Made by a program: the position numbers and the translations under genes. From the NCBI GenBank assembly GCA_009801015.1, contig VHZZ01011708.1:1-22585 (forward strand): 22,585 bases of DNA, in the 5' to 3' direction. The notes under the pieces are model-generated. The model was given only the letters and a program-made list of their open reading frames with translations. It had not been told where the DNA came from and did no database searches. Shown here one piece after another: positions 9,346 through 20,100 of the stretch. Origin of the DNA: Silene noctiflora (lineage: Eukaryota; Streptophyta; Magnoliopsida; Caryophyllales; Caryophyllaceae). Position 1 is the stretch's first letter. The number at the start of each line of letters is the position of its first letter.

Positions 9346-9511
9346 AGCTATCCAGGTATGAAATTCAATCATATATATTCTTGTTACTCCGTAGATGAAA
9401 AGGTTCGTCTTGTTCATCGCCAGATTAAGAATGTCGCAATTCAAGGTAGTTTATCAGTTTACATACAAAACCTAGAACATGGAATTTCTTGTATTACAGT
9501 AATTTTATCAG

Positions 9512-9704
9512 CCCGTCTGAAATAAGACGGATAAAATATTGTCATTTTTTAATATAATGTAATTATTTAATGACAAAATATTTTAACAAGAGTTGTCACT
9601 TTTTACCCTGAAAATGATGTGAAAAATAATGGTAACATGTTATTAGAAAATAACAACATTTTATTGTAAAATGACAACATATTATCCGTCTTATTTCAGA
9701 CGGG
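9512..9704. mobile_element. MITE with perfect 23-bp terminal inverted repeats
   Basis: CCCGTCTGAAATAAGACGG (9512-9530) continues to ATAA at the left. The right end is the exact reverse complement (9682-9704). A further imperfect inverted match (ATATTGTCATTTT near the left, AAAATGACAACATAT near the right) extends inward. The 193-bp AT-rich element has no coding capacity. No clear target-site duplication was found, so the superfamily is unassigned. Confidence 0.75.
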
Positions 9705-10160
9705 AAACAACCCGTATGAAGCAAGACGCGCTGTACTCCATTCTAACTTTAATAGTTCGTCGAAGTGAATCATCAAATTTTTCATATATACTTAGAAAAT
9801 TAAAAGAATGGATATTAAAATGGAAAAGGTAAAATGAAAAATCATATTCAATACGTAGTACTAGTCCATAATTGGATAAAAGACAAGGCAAACTGGTTAA
9901 TCGGGTCAGGTCAATTTGGGTTCGGGTTTGTAAGAACTCGGGCCGAGTGGGGTGGGATTGAGACATTTTCGGGCGGATTTTTTTTTTCAAGTTATTAACC
10001 GTTAGTTTCAAGTCAAACTCGGGTCCTCAATTCGCGTGCAGATCTGATTCGTATCGGGCCATTCGGTAGGGTCTAGATAAACCCCTTTCCTCAAAACCAA
10101 TTCAAAGATTTTTAATTCAACCCAAATCCAATTATCCAAACACACTCCAAATCTGACACA
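9705..10160. other. Intergenic stretch with a low-complexity TCGGGT-rich tract
   Basis: Between the MITE and the SINE-like repeat, 9895-10080 is enriched in CGGGTC/TTCGGGTT words on an otherwise AT-rich background. Such tracts are common in decayed plant LTR elements, but no ends or coding remnants are seen. Confidence 0.3.
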
Positions 10161-10164
10161 ATTA

Positions 10165-10360
10165 CTCCCTAGATGAGACGTGAAATAATACGGCTTGATG
10201 CTTTGCCTTCTAGATTTCGAGTCACCCTGGTAAAAAGGGTGAGTTACCTGGTGTGCGTGATTTGCGAACTATTACATACATTCGATAGGTTTATATTTAC
10301 TCAGTGCGCACTAAGGTACCGGTTTCGAATCCCAAAGACCTTTCGGTTTAAAAAAAGTAT
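10165..10360 (+). mobile_element. SINE-like dispersed repeat
   Basis: GATTTCGAGTCACC (about 10212-10225) resembles a tRNA-type B box. GGGTGAGTTACCTGGTGTGC follows, a string I associate with plant dispersed SINEs. A second B-box-like GGTTTCGAATCCC occurs at 10320-10332. A convincing A box and target-site duplication are missing. It lies shortly upstream of the NLP promoter. Confidence 0.3.
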
Positions 10361-10475
10361 GAACCCTTCCTCCCTGAGTATATTAAAATATCCTGGGGTT
10401 CACGACCCTTGAATCTTCTGACCGCTAATTTTTATCCTCTCTAATCTCTGCCTTAATCACGTCATAATCATCTAG

Positions 10476-10483
10476 TATAAATT
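10476..10483 (+). promoter_or_regulatory. TATA box of the NLP gene
   Basis: TATAAATT lies 75-82 bases before the ATG at 10558. Initiation about 30 bases downstream (near 10510) would give a leader of about 45 bases and would leave out the ATG at 10505, whose frame overlaps the main start. Motif seen; use inferred. Confidence 0.4.
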
Positions 10484-10504
10484 GAAGAAATACTCAGTTT
10501 AAAA

Positions 10505-10759
10505 ATGGAATTAAGTAAAAACTTGTGCAGTATTAAGCTTCAATTAATTTCTGTAAAATGGAATTCGAGAATGTCAGAGAGCTGTGCAGTAACGAGGAGA
10601 GTTTTGATTGGACGATGTATTTGGAATTCAAAACACCATCTCCAATTGCACAACCCATTGATCAAACTCTTTCATTATGGTCTTCAGAGGTGGAAGACTT
10701 TGGTTTTATTGCTAATCATGTTATTTTCTCCAATTTGCCCAACCATGGTAAACTTTTAA
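10505..10759 (+). other. Out-of-frame upstream ORF overlapping the NLP start
   Basis: An ATG at 10505 opens an 84-codon frame that runs through the NLP start codon in a different frame and stops inside intron 1. If transcripts begin upstream of 10505, it would lower NLP translation. If they begin about 30 bases after the TATA box at 10476, it is not transcribed as a start. The peptide has no recognisable motif and is probably not a product. Confidence 0.25.
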
Positions 10760-13700
10760 CTTTTCTATTATCTTTATATGTTGGAATTTTGGCAGCTGAA
10801 CCCGAAATTCCGAAACCATGGATCTTTTATTAGTTCCTTTGATTAAAATATACCAGGTAAACAAATGTTTGAGACGAAGGGAGTACAATATTGCGAGGGA
10901 GAGATTGTATTAAATAAGGGGTGAGAGAGTGGTCTATTAGATATTTGATGTAATGGCATGCATATCTATTTGATGCTATAGTCATTTGTTTACCTTTATT
11001 TAATACCTCTCAACAAGTACTATTATACTGGTAAAAGATAAACAAATGATTTAGACAAAGGGAGTGATGTAATATTAGCAGCGTCTCGTGCTGATGAATT
11101 CCCGTTCTCAGTTTGAATGTACTAGGAAGTAGGAAAACCAAGGAAAGTAGTATTCTTATTATGCTAACTCCTTGAAGCTCAGATTCTCCGTATAGACCGT
11201 ATTAACCTCGACTTCAGGAAAACCAAGGAAAGTAGTATTCTTCAGTTCCAGCTCAGGAGAGTTAGGGTGCCAATGAGATTAGTCATTACTCAGAATTGTT
11301 TTGGTATATGGTGCAACAGTTTAATACGAGGATTGATAGATTACGAAAGCAAGAACGTGTAGTAAATCAGTAAATGTGGGGGGAGAAATTCACCTAGGAT
11401 TCAAGCTAAAAGAACCAAGTAAAATAGTTGAAGGAGCAGGATATATGGAGTGATGGTGTCACGGTTTTCATTCAACAATTTCGGGATGAGTACCCTATGG
11501 AAGCACTTGACTTATAAATAGAAGCTAATATTACCACACTACCCTTCCTATATTTTTGATGCGTATCAGTATACTCCATATGAAATTGGCTATTTACTTA
11601 TTTTACTCAGAAAATTGTTTTTGATTCTAGATAATGTGGAATCGGAGGCAGTAATCGGAGGGGGAAATGATAATGTCAATTGCGGTGATCGTGTTGGTGG
11701 TGGTGATGATGCGATTGATATGTATAAGCTTCCAGCGCCATTCATGGGGTTAACTCCATTGGAAAACTCTGACAGGCTGCTTAGGATCAAGACGAGGTTG
11801 ACACAGGCACTTCGTTACATCAAAGAGTTAGCTATAGCACGCCAGCTTCTGGTTCAGGTTTGGGCACCCGTATGGAGTGGAAATCATTATGTGCTTACGA
11901 CTTCAGGTCAACCCTTCATTTTATGTCCGTATAGTAATACTCTGACTCAGTACAGAGCCGTCTCTTTGATGTATATGTTTGCTGTGGATGGGGAAACTGA
12001 TGAATTCCTTGGACTGCCTGGCCGTGTCTTTAAGCAAAAGTTGCCGGAGTGGACGCCCGATGTGCGATTTTATACCAGCAGTGAGTATCCACAAGTTAGT
12101 CATGCTATTCAGTATGATGTCAGAGGCACCTTGGCTTTGCCGGTGTTTGAGCCTTCTTCCATGTCCTGTGTTGGTGTGCTTGAGCTTATTATGACTACGC
12201 AGAAGCTTGTCTATGCTTCTGAAATTGATGTGATTTGCAAAGCTCTTGAGGTAGGTCTAATCCCCTTCACCACTTTGTGTGTGTATATTGTCTCACCCAT
12301 TTATTCTATTTGTTCCCGTTAGCTTTCCATTCATGTGATCTTTTCTAACATGTCTCTCATCCTTTTCTCCCTTTTCTTATCAAGTTCTAGTTCCTACGTA
12401 TGTTACTCTGACTAGGTTGCTAGTATCTAATGTGACTGGGGTATCGAGTGTCAGACTCCTCCATTTTGTAAAAAAAAGTTTAAATTTTTTTGGACTATGT
12501 GAGGTGTTGTAGACTTGTAGTGTTGTGTCGGGTTGGAAGATTGGAGAATCAGACACACATCATGTAGCCGAAGTGATGTGTTGAAGTCAGCATCAGATGG
12601 CTCAGTGTTTGACTTGTGTAGGGGAATGGGTCCTAGCGCATAGAATGCTACATGATTCAAATGTAAATACTGTTGCATCCCAGATTTCTTTCCATTATCG
12701 GCGCTTGGTTTGAGGATTAGTCAAGCAAATGCCAAATGATGCATTAATGATCAAAATAGCATAGATTTCCTACAATTCCTTGGTAGCCTGATACATTTTA
12801 GTTTTGACCCAAGTCTTTTGGGACTGCTCACCTTTCAAGTTCTAACTCTTAGAAGGTCAACCTAATTGAAAATATTGTTGGGTTACTTTGGATAATTAAC
12901 TACTGTTATGTCTACACCTTGGACCTTGGAATTAACGTTACGTTGGGAGTTCGTATTCTGTACGATTTTTTTTATTTTTTAATTCATCATTTTAACACAA
13001 ATGAATGGCTCTTGGGGATTCTGCTGTATGTGCGAACTGTCAAGCAAAATTTTAATAGTAGGCCTACTCTTGATTATCAGTTCTGGATTTGTACACTTTT
13101 ATCACCTTTAAATGCGTTAATGTCTGAGAATTAAATATCTGGTGAGACTGTGCTATGAATACAGTTGATTTTCATTGTTAGAATTCGTCTGTTATTGCTT
13201 CTGAATATCTAATTTGACGTGGAGGAAAGAATCAATTTGGAAGGGTGTTTGATGTGGACGTTGGTTAAAGTATTGGCGTTTAGATCTGGACTTCTACATC
13301 CGCCAACCTTTTGCTTTCAAATGTCGTCTATGCATCCGTTACACATCTTCAGCTCTTGTTTTGCAGGCTGTAAATCTCAGGAGTTCAGTAACATTAGATC
13401 ACCCTAACACCCAGGTAAATTTTTTTAAGCTGGTCATGCTGTAGTTCATTTTGATTCGTCGCCTTTGGCAAGAGTAAATTACTTAATTTGAGGATATTTA
13501 TACAGATCTGCAATGAAGGTAAAAAAAGTGCACTTGCTGAAATCTTGATAGTATTAACGGAGGTATGTGAAACTTTTAAACTGCCTCTGGCCCAGACTTG
13601 GATTCCATGCAGGCATCAGAGTGTTCTAGCCTATGGTGGTGGTCTTAAGAAAAGTTGTTCTAGCTGTGATAGTAGTGGTATGGGACGAGTATGCATGTCT

Positions 13701-16700
13701 ACCAGTGATGGAGCATTCTATGTTTTAGACGGCCATATGTGGGGCTTCCAAGATGCCTGTAGTGAGCATCATCTTCAGATAGGGCAGGGTGTTCCTGGGA
13801 GGGCATTTTCGTCATATCGCCCTTTCTTATGCTGTGACATTTTAGTATTTTGTAAGATTGAGTACCCATTGGTGCATTATGCTCGGTTGTTTGGGCTAAG
13901 GGGAAGTTTTGCTATTTGTTTGAAGAGCAAACACACGGGGGATGATGATTATGTTCTTGAGTTTTTTTTGCCGTCTAGCATAAGAGACAGTGCAGAGCAG
14001 CTGAAGTTACTGGATTTTATTTGGACAACAATAAAGCAGAATCTCCAGAATCTAGTGCCTGCTTCTGGAAACACCCTGGAAGAAGAAAGAGAACATATAG
14101 AAGTCTATATGAATGATAATCAAAATTTACAGATTGAATCAAATAAGGCATGTCAGCAAGAGCAGATATTATTGCCGGCCAAACCTGCTGTTTTTTCAGA
14201 TGGTCAGAGTGAAATGCCACTCTTTCCTGAAAAAAATATAAATCATCTGGAAGTCCATATGGATGATCTTGAAGTGGTACCAACACCTGCAACCTTACAA
14301 AATGAGGATGGACTGAGACCTTCTGATGGACAAGTAATTGAGAAACTAAATTCTGTGGTTACTAGAAGTGAGCTTGTCTGTGCGGTCAACTTTCCCTCAA
14401 TTTGGAAGCGAACGATGTGGTCACAAAGTGATTATGTGAGAGCTGATGAAGGGACAAGCCGACAGGATACGAACCCGTTCTTTTGTTTGAAGGAAGCAGA
14501 TGCAGCTAAAAGGCAAAGAGGTATGTTTCTGTTCTTTCTAGCTGCTTACTTCACGCGCCTTTTACTGAAATTGTCACATAAATTACATAAATTGAGTGTA
14601 ATTTGCGGATTTGGCACAAACACATCACAATCTACCCCAGGTCCTAATTTGGTTTTACGCTTTGGTGAGCTTCATATCTCTAAATGATCAGTGTTCCTCA
14701 CAAGTTTGTGTTATTGGTTTCAGGGTACTTGGGGAAATTGTTCACAGCTTCCAAACATTTAGAAATTGCTGATATAATGTTGAATCGACCTTAATGATTC
14801 TAATTGCTGCTCCTATGTATTGATAACAAAAGGGAGTATAGGGATATTTATATATAATCACAATATTATTATAAGACTAACCAAGATATTATAACAAATA
14901 GATGCTATAAAAGGTACTCATGTTGTTCAAATTACATTGATATTTGAAATGTTGAAGTACCAGTGTATCACACATCATGAAGTTTAGTAGGTGGCCGGGC
15001 TCATACTATTACGCTATATACCGAGATGGGAGACATTGGGTGACTGAGGGGGCTTCGTAATAAAAAGTTAGATATATATGACCTAATGTGTACACTTATT
15101 TACAATTTACTATCTATCACTTTATTCTTTTGATAAACTCCATCATACCTTAATTAAAAAAAAAAAAAACAGAAAATGAAGGATAAAGAGATGGAGGATA
15201 ATGAGATGCAGGAGAACAGGAGTATGACAGATGAAAGAAATGAAGAAATTAAATTGATTTTGGGGAAAATTGAAGGAAGGGTGAGGGAAATCTTTTAATC
15301 ATGAATTAAGGGTATGATTGTAAGAAAACAAAGTTATAGAGTGATTTCAGTTAGTTGAGTTATGATGATGTTCACTCGGAGACAATTTTTGTAATTCCCG
15401 CATTTAGAAGCTTCTGTCAAGTTGCTTTTAATTTCAATTATCTGCCAATGTAGATTCTGTAGCCGGTGGCAGGGAAGTTCACAGTTTACCATACCCACCG
15501 ATAAAGACTTTACGAGGAGGAATTGAAGGTGAAGTTGTCCAATTCCCTGATGAAACAACTGAAGAATTCAATCTAGATTTTGACGTACATCTTGTTACCG
15601 ATATCAGTAAACATGCTTTAGAGAACAAACAGATGGGAGCCATGATGTTAGAACATGAAGAACACATTCCACCATTTGATCAGGAGACTTCCTCTTACCA
15701 TCCAAATGAATCGGTTGGTAATGAGAATAGTCATCTTGCTTTAGAAAATGGGCAAAATGACAAAATTCAACAAATGGAATGTCTGAAGGGTAAAGAGAAA
15801 AAGATAGCATTTACTTTGGAAGACATTCAATCATTTTGGTCCAAGAACATGCGCCAAGCAGATGCTGGGAAAGTTTTAGGCGGTATGTCTCCTTTCGTCA
15901 CATACCACTCTACTCTGCATTTATATGATATGGGTTTTATTTTTCGGTAAATAAGAATTTGATACCAATATAGCATCAAAGTACATTATGGTTTGACATA
16001 TCACAGGCAACCATCAAACTCCCACAGAAACCTCGACTTTTCTGTTCTTGGGTTTTGGAAATGGAAAAGGGACATTATTGTAAATTTGTAATATGAACTC
16101 CCTGATGCCTGTCTATAAAAAAAAGAGACTAGTTAGCCCCGCGTTCTCTTGAGGGAGGAAAAAAATGTGTAAAGAATAGGTCATTTTTAAGTTCATAATC
16201 TAAGATATGTAGTTCAAGCAATACCATTCAGAAAATGTCTGTTGATCCTTTGATGTTTATAAAAGAATAACTCTCATGTTGATGTCCAGTCTCAAGGTCG
16301 ACAATGAAGCGTAGATTGAGAGAGCTTGGAGTCAAGGAGTGGAAATCAAGCAGATCTAAGAGTCAATGCCTTTCTTCCAATAATAAACATGGTCAAAGTC
16401 CACAATCGAAACCAGTGAATGACTGCAATTTAGCTCCAGGACCAGCCTCTGAGTGTTTAATCGATGAAACGCATATGAAATCTGGTAGAGAATTGATTGA
16501 TTTCCCTTTTGTTGCCAGACAGGATTCAAGTCCAAGCACAATTGTGATAAAGGCTAAGTATAAGGAAGACACTGTGAGGATTGACTTCTCCTGTAATTCC
16601 AGTGTCGACGAACTCGTCACAGAAGTGGGGAAGAGGTTTAAGCTTGAGCTGTGTAGATTTAAAATAAATTATCTGGATGAAGATAAGGAGTGCATGCTAA

Positions 16701-16789
16701 TGACCCATAACTCTGACCTGCAATACGCTCTACGCGCATCACTGTCGTCTGGAAGCAAGATTATTAGATTGATGGTTTCAGACTTGTAA
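10558..16789 (+). CDS. NLP: NIN-like protein (NLP6/7-type) with a degenerate RWP-RK domain
   Basis: Six exons (10558-10747, 11631-12250, 13367-13414, 13506-14520, 15454-15882, 16290-16789) all have GT-AG junctions and join in frame to 933 residues. NLPs are nitrate-responsive transcription factors shuttling between cytosol and nucleus. The N-terminal response region matches AtNLP7 well (LPGRVFKQKLPEWTPDVRFY; ALEAVNLRSS across exons 2/3). Ser175 matches AtNLP7 Ser205, the reported calcium-sensor kinase site. His374, Leu376 and Tyr406 match the reported nitrate-binding His404, Leu406 and Tyr436. Residues 740-791 align with RWP-RK (TLEDIQSFWS, TMKRRLRELG), but the signature RWPSRK reads EWKSSR. 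The C-terminal PB1 domain (about 852-933) keeps its lysine and an acidic YLDEDKE motif. The linker between the two is only about 60 residues. ATG 10558 has good context (AAAATGGA). Whether it binds DNA is open. Confidence 0.88.
10856..11068. mobile_element. Decayed Stowaway-like MITE ends in NLP intron 1
   Basis: GGTAAACAAATG (10856-10867) faces its exact complement CATTTGTTTACC (10983-10994). GACGAAGGGAGT (10873-10884) and GACAAAGGGAGT (11054-11065) match the ACTCCCTCCGTC-type termini of plant Stowaway elements. The parts are not in one simple inverted pair, so nested or partly deleted copies are likely. They lie inside the first NLP intron. Confidence 0.45.
15798..16360 (+). other. RWP-RK-like region of the NLP gene, split by intron 5
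   Basis: The segment encodes residues 740-791. Exon 5 supplies KKIAFTLEDIQSFWSKNMRQ and ADAGKVLG. The codon for Val768 is split by intron 5 (15883-16289). Exon 6 supplies SRSTMKRRLRELGVKEWKSS and RSK. Helices and basic residues of a normal NLP (LEVLQQYF, DAAKSLGV, TMKRICRQHGI) are recognisable, but the defining RWPxRK is replaced. Trp785 is kept while the first Arg, the Pro and the final Arg-Lys are not in place. The intron falls directly after the LG of the LGV motif. Confidence 0.75.
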
Positions 16790-17166
16790 GATTAGTGTAG
16801 TATAGTTGAGAGATGCACTTGCTTGATTTGCCAATGTTTATGAAACTTACTAGATACTTTTGTAAAGTTTGTTCTTGTTCATGTTTATGTTTATACAATG
16901 TTTTATCGTAAACCTGTTTTAGAAGAGACAACTCCGACAATAGTAACAGGATAGTGGAGTATTTACATTGATGAAGACTTAAAATTTCATCATTCTAATA
17001 GTTGCAGTACTGTCTACGTTAACTATTCTGTTAGTAACTCCGCTGCCGTTGATTTTACTGATAGAGCTTGATCAAAAGATTCGCTCGCCGAGCGTCTTCA
17101 GGGTATTGGTGACTGTCGGCCAGGAAATTTTCCGGGAGGGTGTTCAGATAGACCATAGGGTAATCT

Positions 17167-20100
17167 TCAATGAGAACCTTGATTTGCATTACGCACAACT
17201 TCCTCCGTGGTGGTGCCAATTATATGATTAGCCTTCATTAGATCCACACATTTGTATCTTTGTTCTTCATCCTATGTTCAACAATAAGTAAGTTATAAAC
17301 CCTCGGACTAATTTTCACTTTCTCAAAAATTACAGCAAATTTCTTGATTCTATCATAAAATAGGCCACAAGTGAGGTTTTTTCACGGTAATGGTTATGAA
17401 CCCAAAATCATGACCAGTTGACCACCCACCATTCGAAGAGTCTACCTACTAAACTAGTAACCTATCTAACATGACATACATGAGTATTTACCTTATTTCA
17501 TGTAAATAATTTTACATCGTTAGGGAATAGTTGGAGAAGTAAATTTACCTTAGAAACAAGGCCTAACTTCTCTAGTTTGGTCACGGCATCATCTACGTCA
17601 AAATTAAAGTTCTCCTTGAACTCCTCAAGAATTAACTCCTCACATTTTCTGTCAAGATCCTGTTTTGAAATCCAATATTTGCAGATCAAGCAAGAGTAAG
17701 CAAACTTCACGCCTTGGTGTTTTTAACGAGTTAGCACAACGACGTAAACAAAGACGTGTTACCTGGCTTGTGAAGTTCCCATATTTCATCAGCACAAAGA
17801 AAGAAATGATGACTTCTTTTACCTGCAAGAAACAACCAATTCCCTGTCTATCAATTCTGTTCAATTAAATTGAGATGCGAGCAATGTACTAGGAATTTAC
17901 CGCTGTTGTTTAATGTCACTATGTCAATTGATACTTAATACAGTTATCGACGTGAGAGTCATAGTGGGTCATTTGAAATAGCCTCTCCACATGAATAAAG
18001 TTGCGTAATTGTGATTTGCGATCCCTTGTGATACTACGGGTGGGACCCTTATCGAGGCATTGAAGTAATGTTAATGTAACAAAAGAAAATATGGACCTCA
18101 CCAGAATCGACGTAAAACCAAGAGAAAGGCAACTTACTTCCTGCTGAATCACATCATCACACAAGTGTAGCAGTGTGCCTCTTCCACTGTCTAGTTGTTT
18201 ATCATACATTGACCTTGTGATTAAGTTCTGATAATCTTTCAAATTTTTGTCAAACCTGCGTAAGTAAGAAATGTCAGATGACAGTCTACCTTCCAAGGTA
18301 AAAGAATAACGTAAAAACTTCGGATGTTATCACATTTACACGACATAACCATTAAATCTAGGTTCTGATACCACAACCACTTTATTTTTGAAGTATTTTA
18401 TGGCTGTATTTTGAATTTTGATATTTTGATGTTATATCAATCGCGCACAGGGTGAATCTAGGAGCATAAAAATAACGGGGTCAAGATTTGGAACCCTGAT
18501 CGCATGTTGAAATATTAACCACTTAACCTAACCAATCAGTCAAGAAAGGCTAACCAGCTAGGTGATAATTTCTGTACTCAAAATGTATAAAATATGAACT
18601 ACAAAAAGCCAACAAAGTTGTGATACCATAACGATTGAGAATAGGCCGCGACAATCCATTTTGCAGTGAAGGCTATAACCGATGTCCATTATTATGGACT
18701 CAACGTGAAATATGTCTTCAAGACATTGTATGTTGAGTTGTATGGATAAATTACGGAGGAAGAAGTACTTAACGTGAAATATGTCTTGGCACAATATCCA
18801 ACAACGCCCGAACCGATAGTTGCTAAAACTTTTATATTAGCTTTGGCCTTGGTAAGCTGAGTTATGACAGTCAACTGTAACAAAAGCAGAATGTATTCAT
18901 ATGAGCAGGATTAAAGACACGACAAAGGTAATTTATAGCACTAAAATGAGGCTTACCAGTCCAATGGCAGCTGAAGCTAGAAACTTAACCCAGTCTAGTG
19001 GAGTCAGTCCAGGGTTTTTCTTTTCAGGCTACACGAAAAAGGTTAATACATCAGTCGGCTGACGAGAAAAACAATCTTCCTGTTCAGCAAAAGCATGCAA
19101 GAGAATGTTTTTTTATTACGTCAAGCAACAAATACAACAACAATTCAACACCACCTTAGTCTCTAAAATGATTTGGGCCACGAAAGGATTGGTTGCGGAT
19201 TTCATAGTTCATACCCATATGGCATATCCTTCAGTGTTTTTTTCAGTTACGTGTGTGGCCCCAGAAGTGACGCGTAAAATTACCATAGACGAAATGAACG
19301 AGAAATGACCACAAAGAAAGAAACTAGAGAGTAATATATAAACGCACAAGAACTATCTCCATATCAGCCATGGGAATGTTCTTGAAGTGTTTCACGTAAA
19401 TTGCCCTGCTGTCTCCCTCACTCGGCTGTAACCTGCAGAGATTCTATTTGTAAGAAGTTAAAAGAAACCGGTTTTGAAAAATTTGCGGTGTGAGCAAACA
19501 CTGTCAAAACAATATGCATTCTATTTAGCAGTATATATTCTCGAATATTATTATTAACATGTTTAGCATTCCCCATTAGCGATGCACTGATTCAATCAAG
19601 ATCTTTTGCCCTTTATCAAATCACAAGAACAACAGCAAAAAACATTACCCAATGCTTCAAATGATTTGGTCTATAAAGAGGTCAAATGAACAAATGATTT
19701 CAATATTAGCAACGTTTATGACTCATAATTATCAATCTGGGGCTAAAAAAGGGTAATAACGACAAGAACACTGAGAAAAAAAGGAATTACCGGTATAAAA
19801 TGATGATCCTTTCAAAGGTAGGCTCTTGAATTGTTGTTTTGCTGAACAACTGGCCAAAACTGAGTAAAAACAGATATTCAAAAACATAAAACACAAGTTC
19901 GAACAAGCTCATCTGCTAAGAAAGAAAACGAACAAAACAATGTCTCTGAGTCTGAACAGGATTAAGATCAAGAGCTCCATTTTAACCTCAGCTTCATATT
20001 TTGTATTCGAATCCTTTCGACGTACAAGTCCTGCTCATCCCCATCATCATCATCTCCCTCCTCTTCATCAATGAAGGCTGATTCTGCAAGCTGCTCTCCG

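Noticed and set aside
13219-13407. 62-codon plus-strand frame around NLP exon 3
   Set aside because: Only the 48-base exon 13367-13414 matches NLP, in another frame; the rest is intron 2.
14820-15350. Possible MITE inside NLP intron 4 (AAAGGGAGTATAG near 14829, purine-rich tract after a poly-A run near 15160)
   Set aside because: No matching inverted end or target duplication was found, so there is not enough to call an element.
17049-17231. Plus-strand 60-codon frame ending [10 protein letters not shown]
   Set aside because: It is antisense to the last DUF3754 exon, whose minus-strand reading (IIGTTTEE then a stop) matches the family.
17498-17710. Reading the DUF3754 gene through 17549 to a stop at 17498
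   Set aside because: A normal donor at 17549 and a matching last exon at 17167-17271 give the family's usual C-terminus; the read-through is intron.
18359-18376. GGTTCTGATACCAC, similar on the minus strand to the primer-binding site of Copia retrotransposons
   Set aside because: No LTR, polypurine tract or gag/pol remnant is seen nearby; the match is short and imperfect.
18440-18545. Possible tRNA-derived SINE on the minus strand (weak A- and B-box-like words)
   Set aside because: The boxes are degenerate, and no tail or target-site duplication was found.
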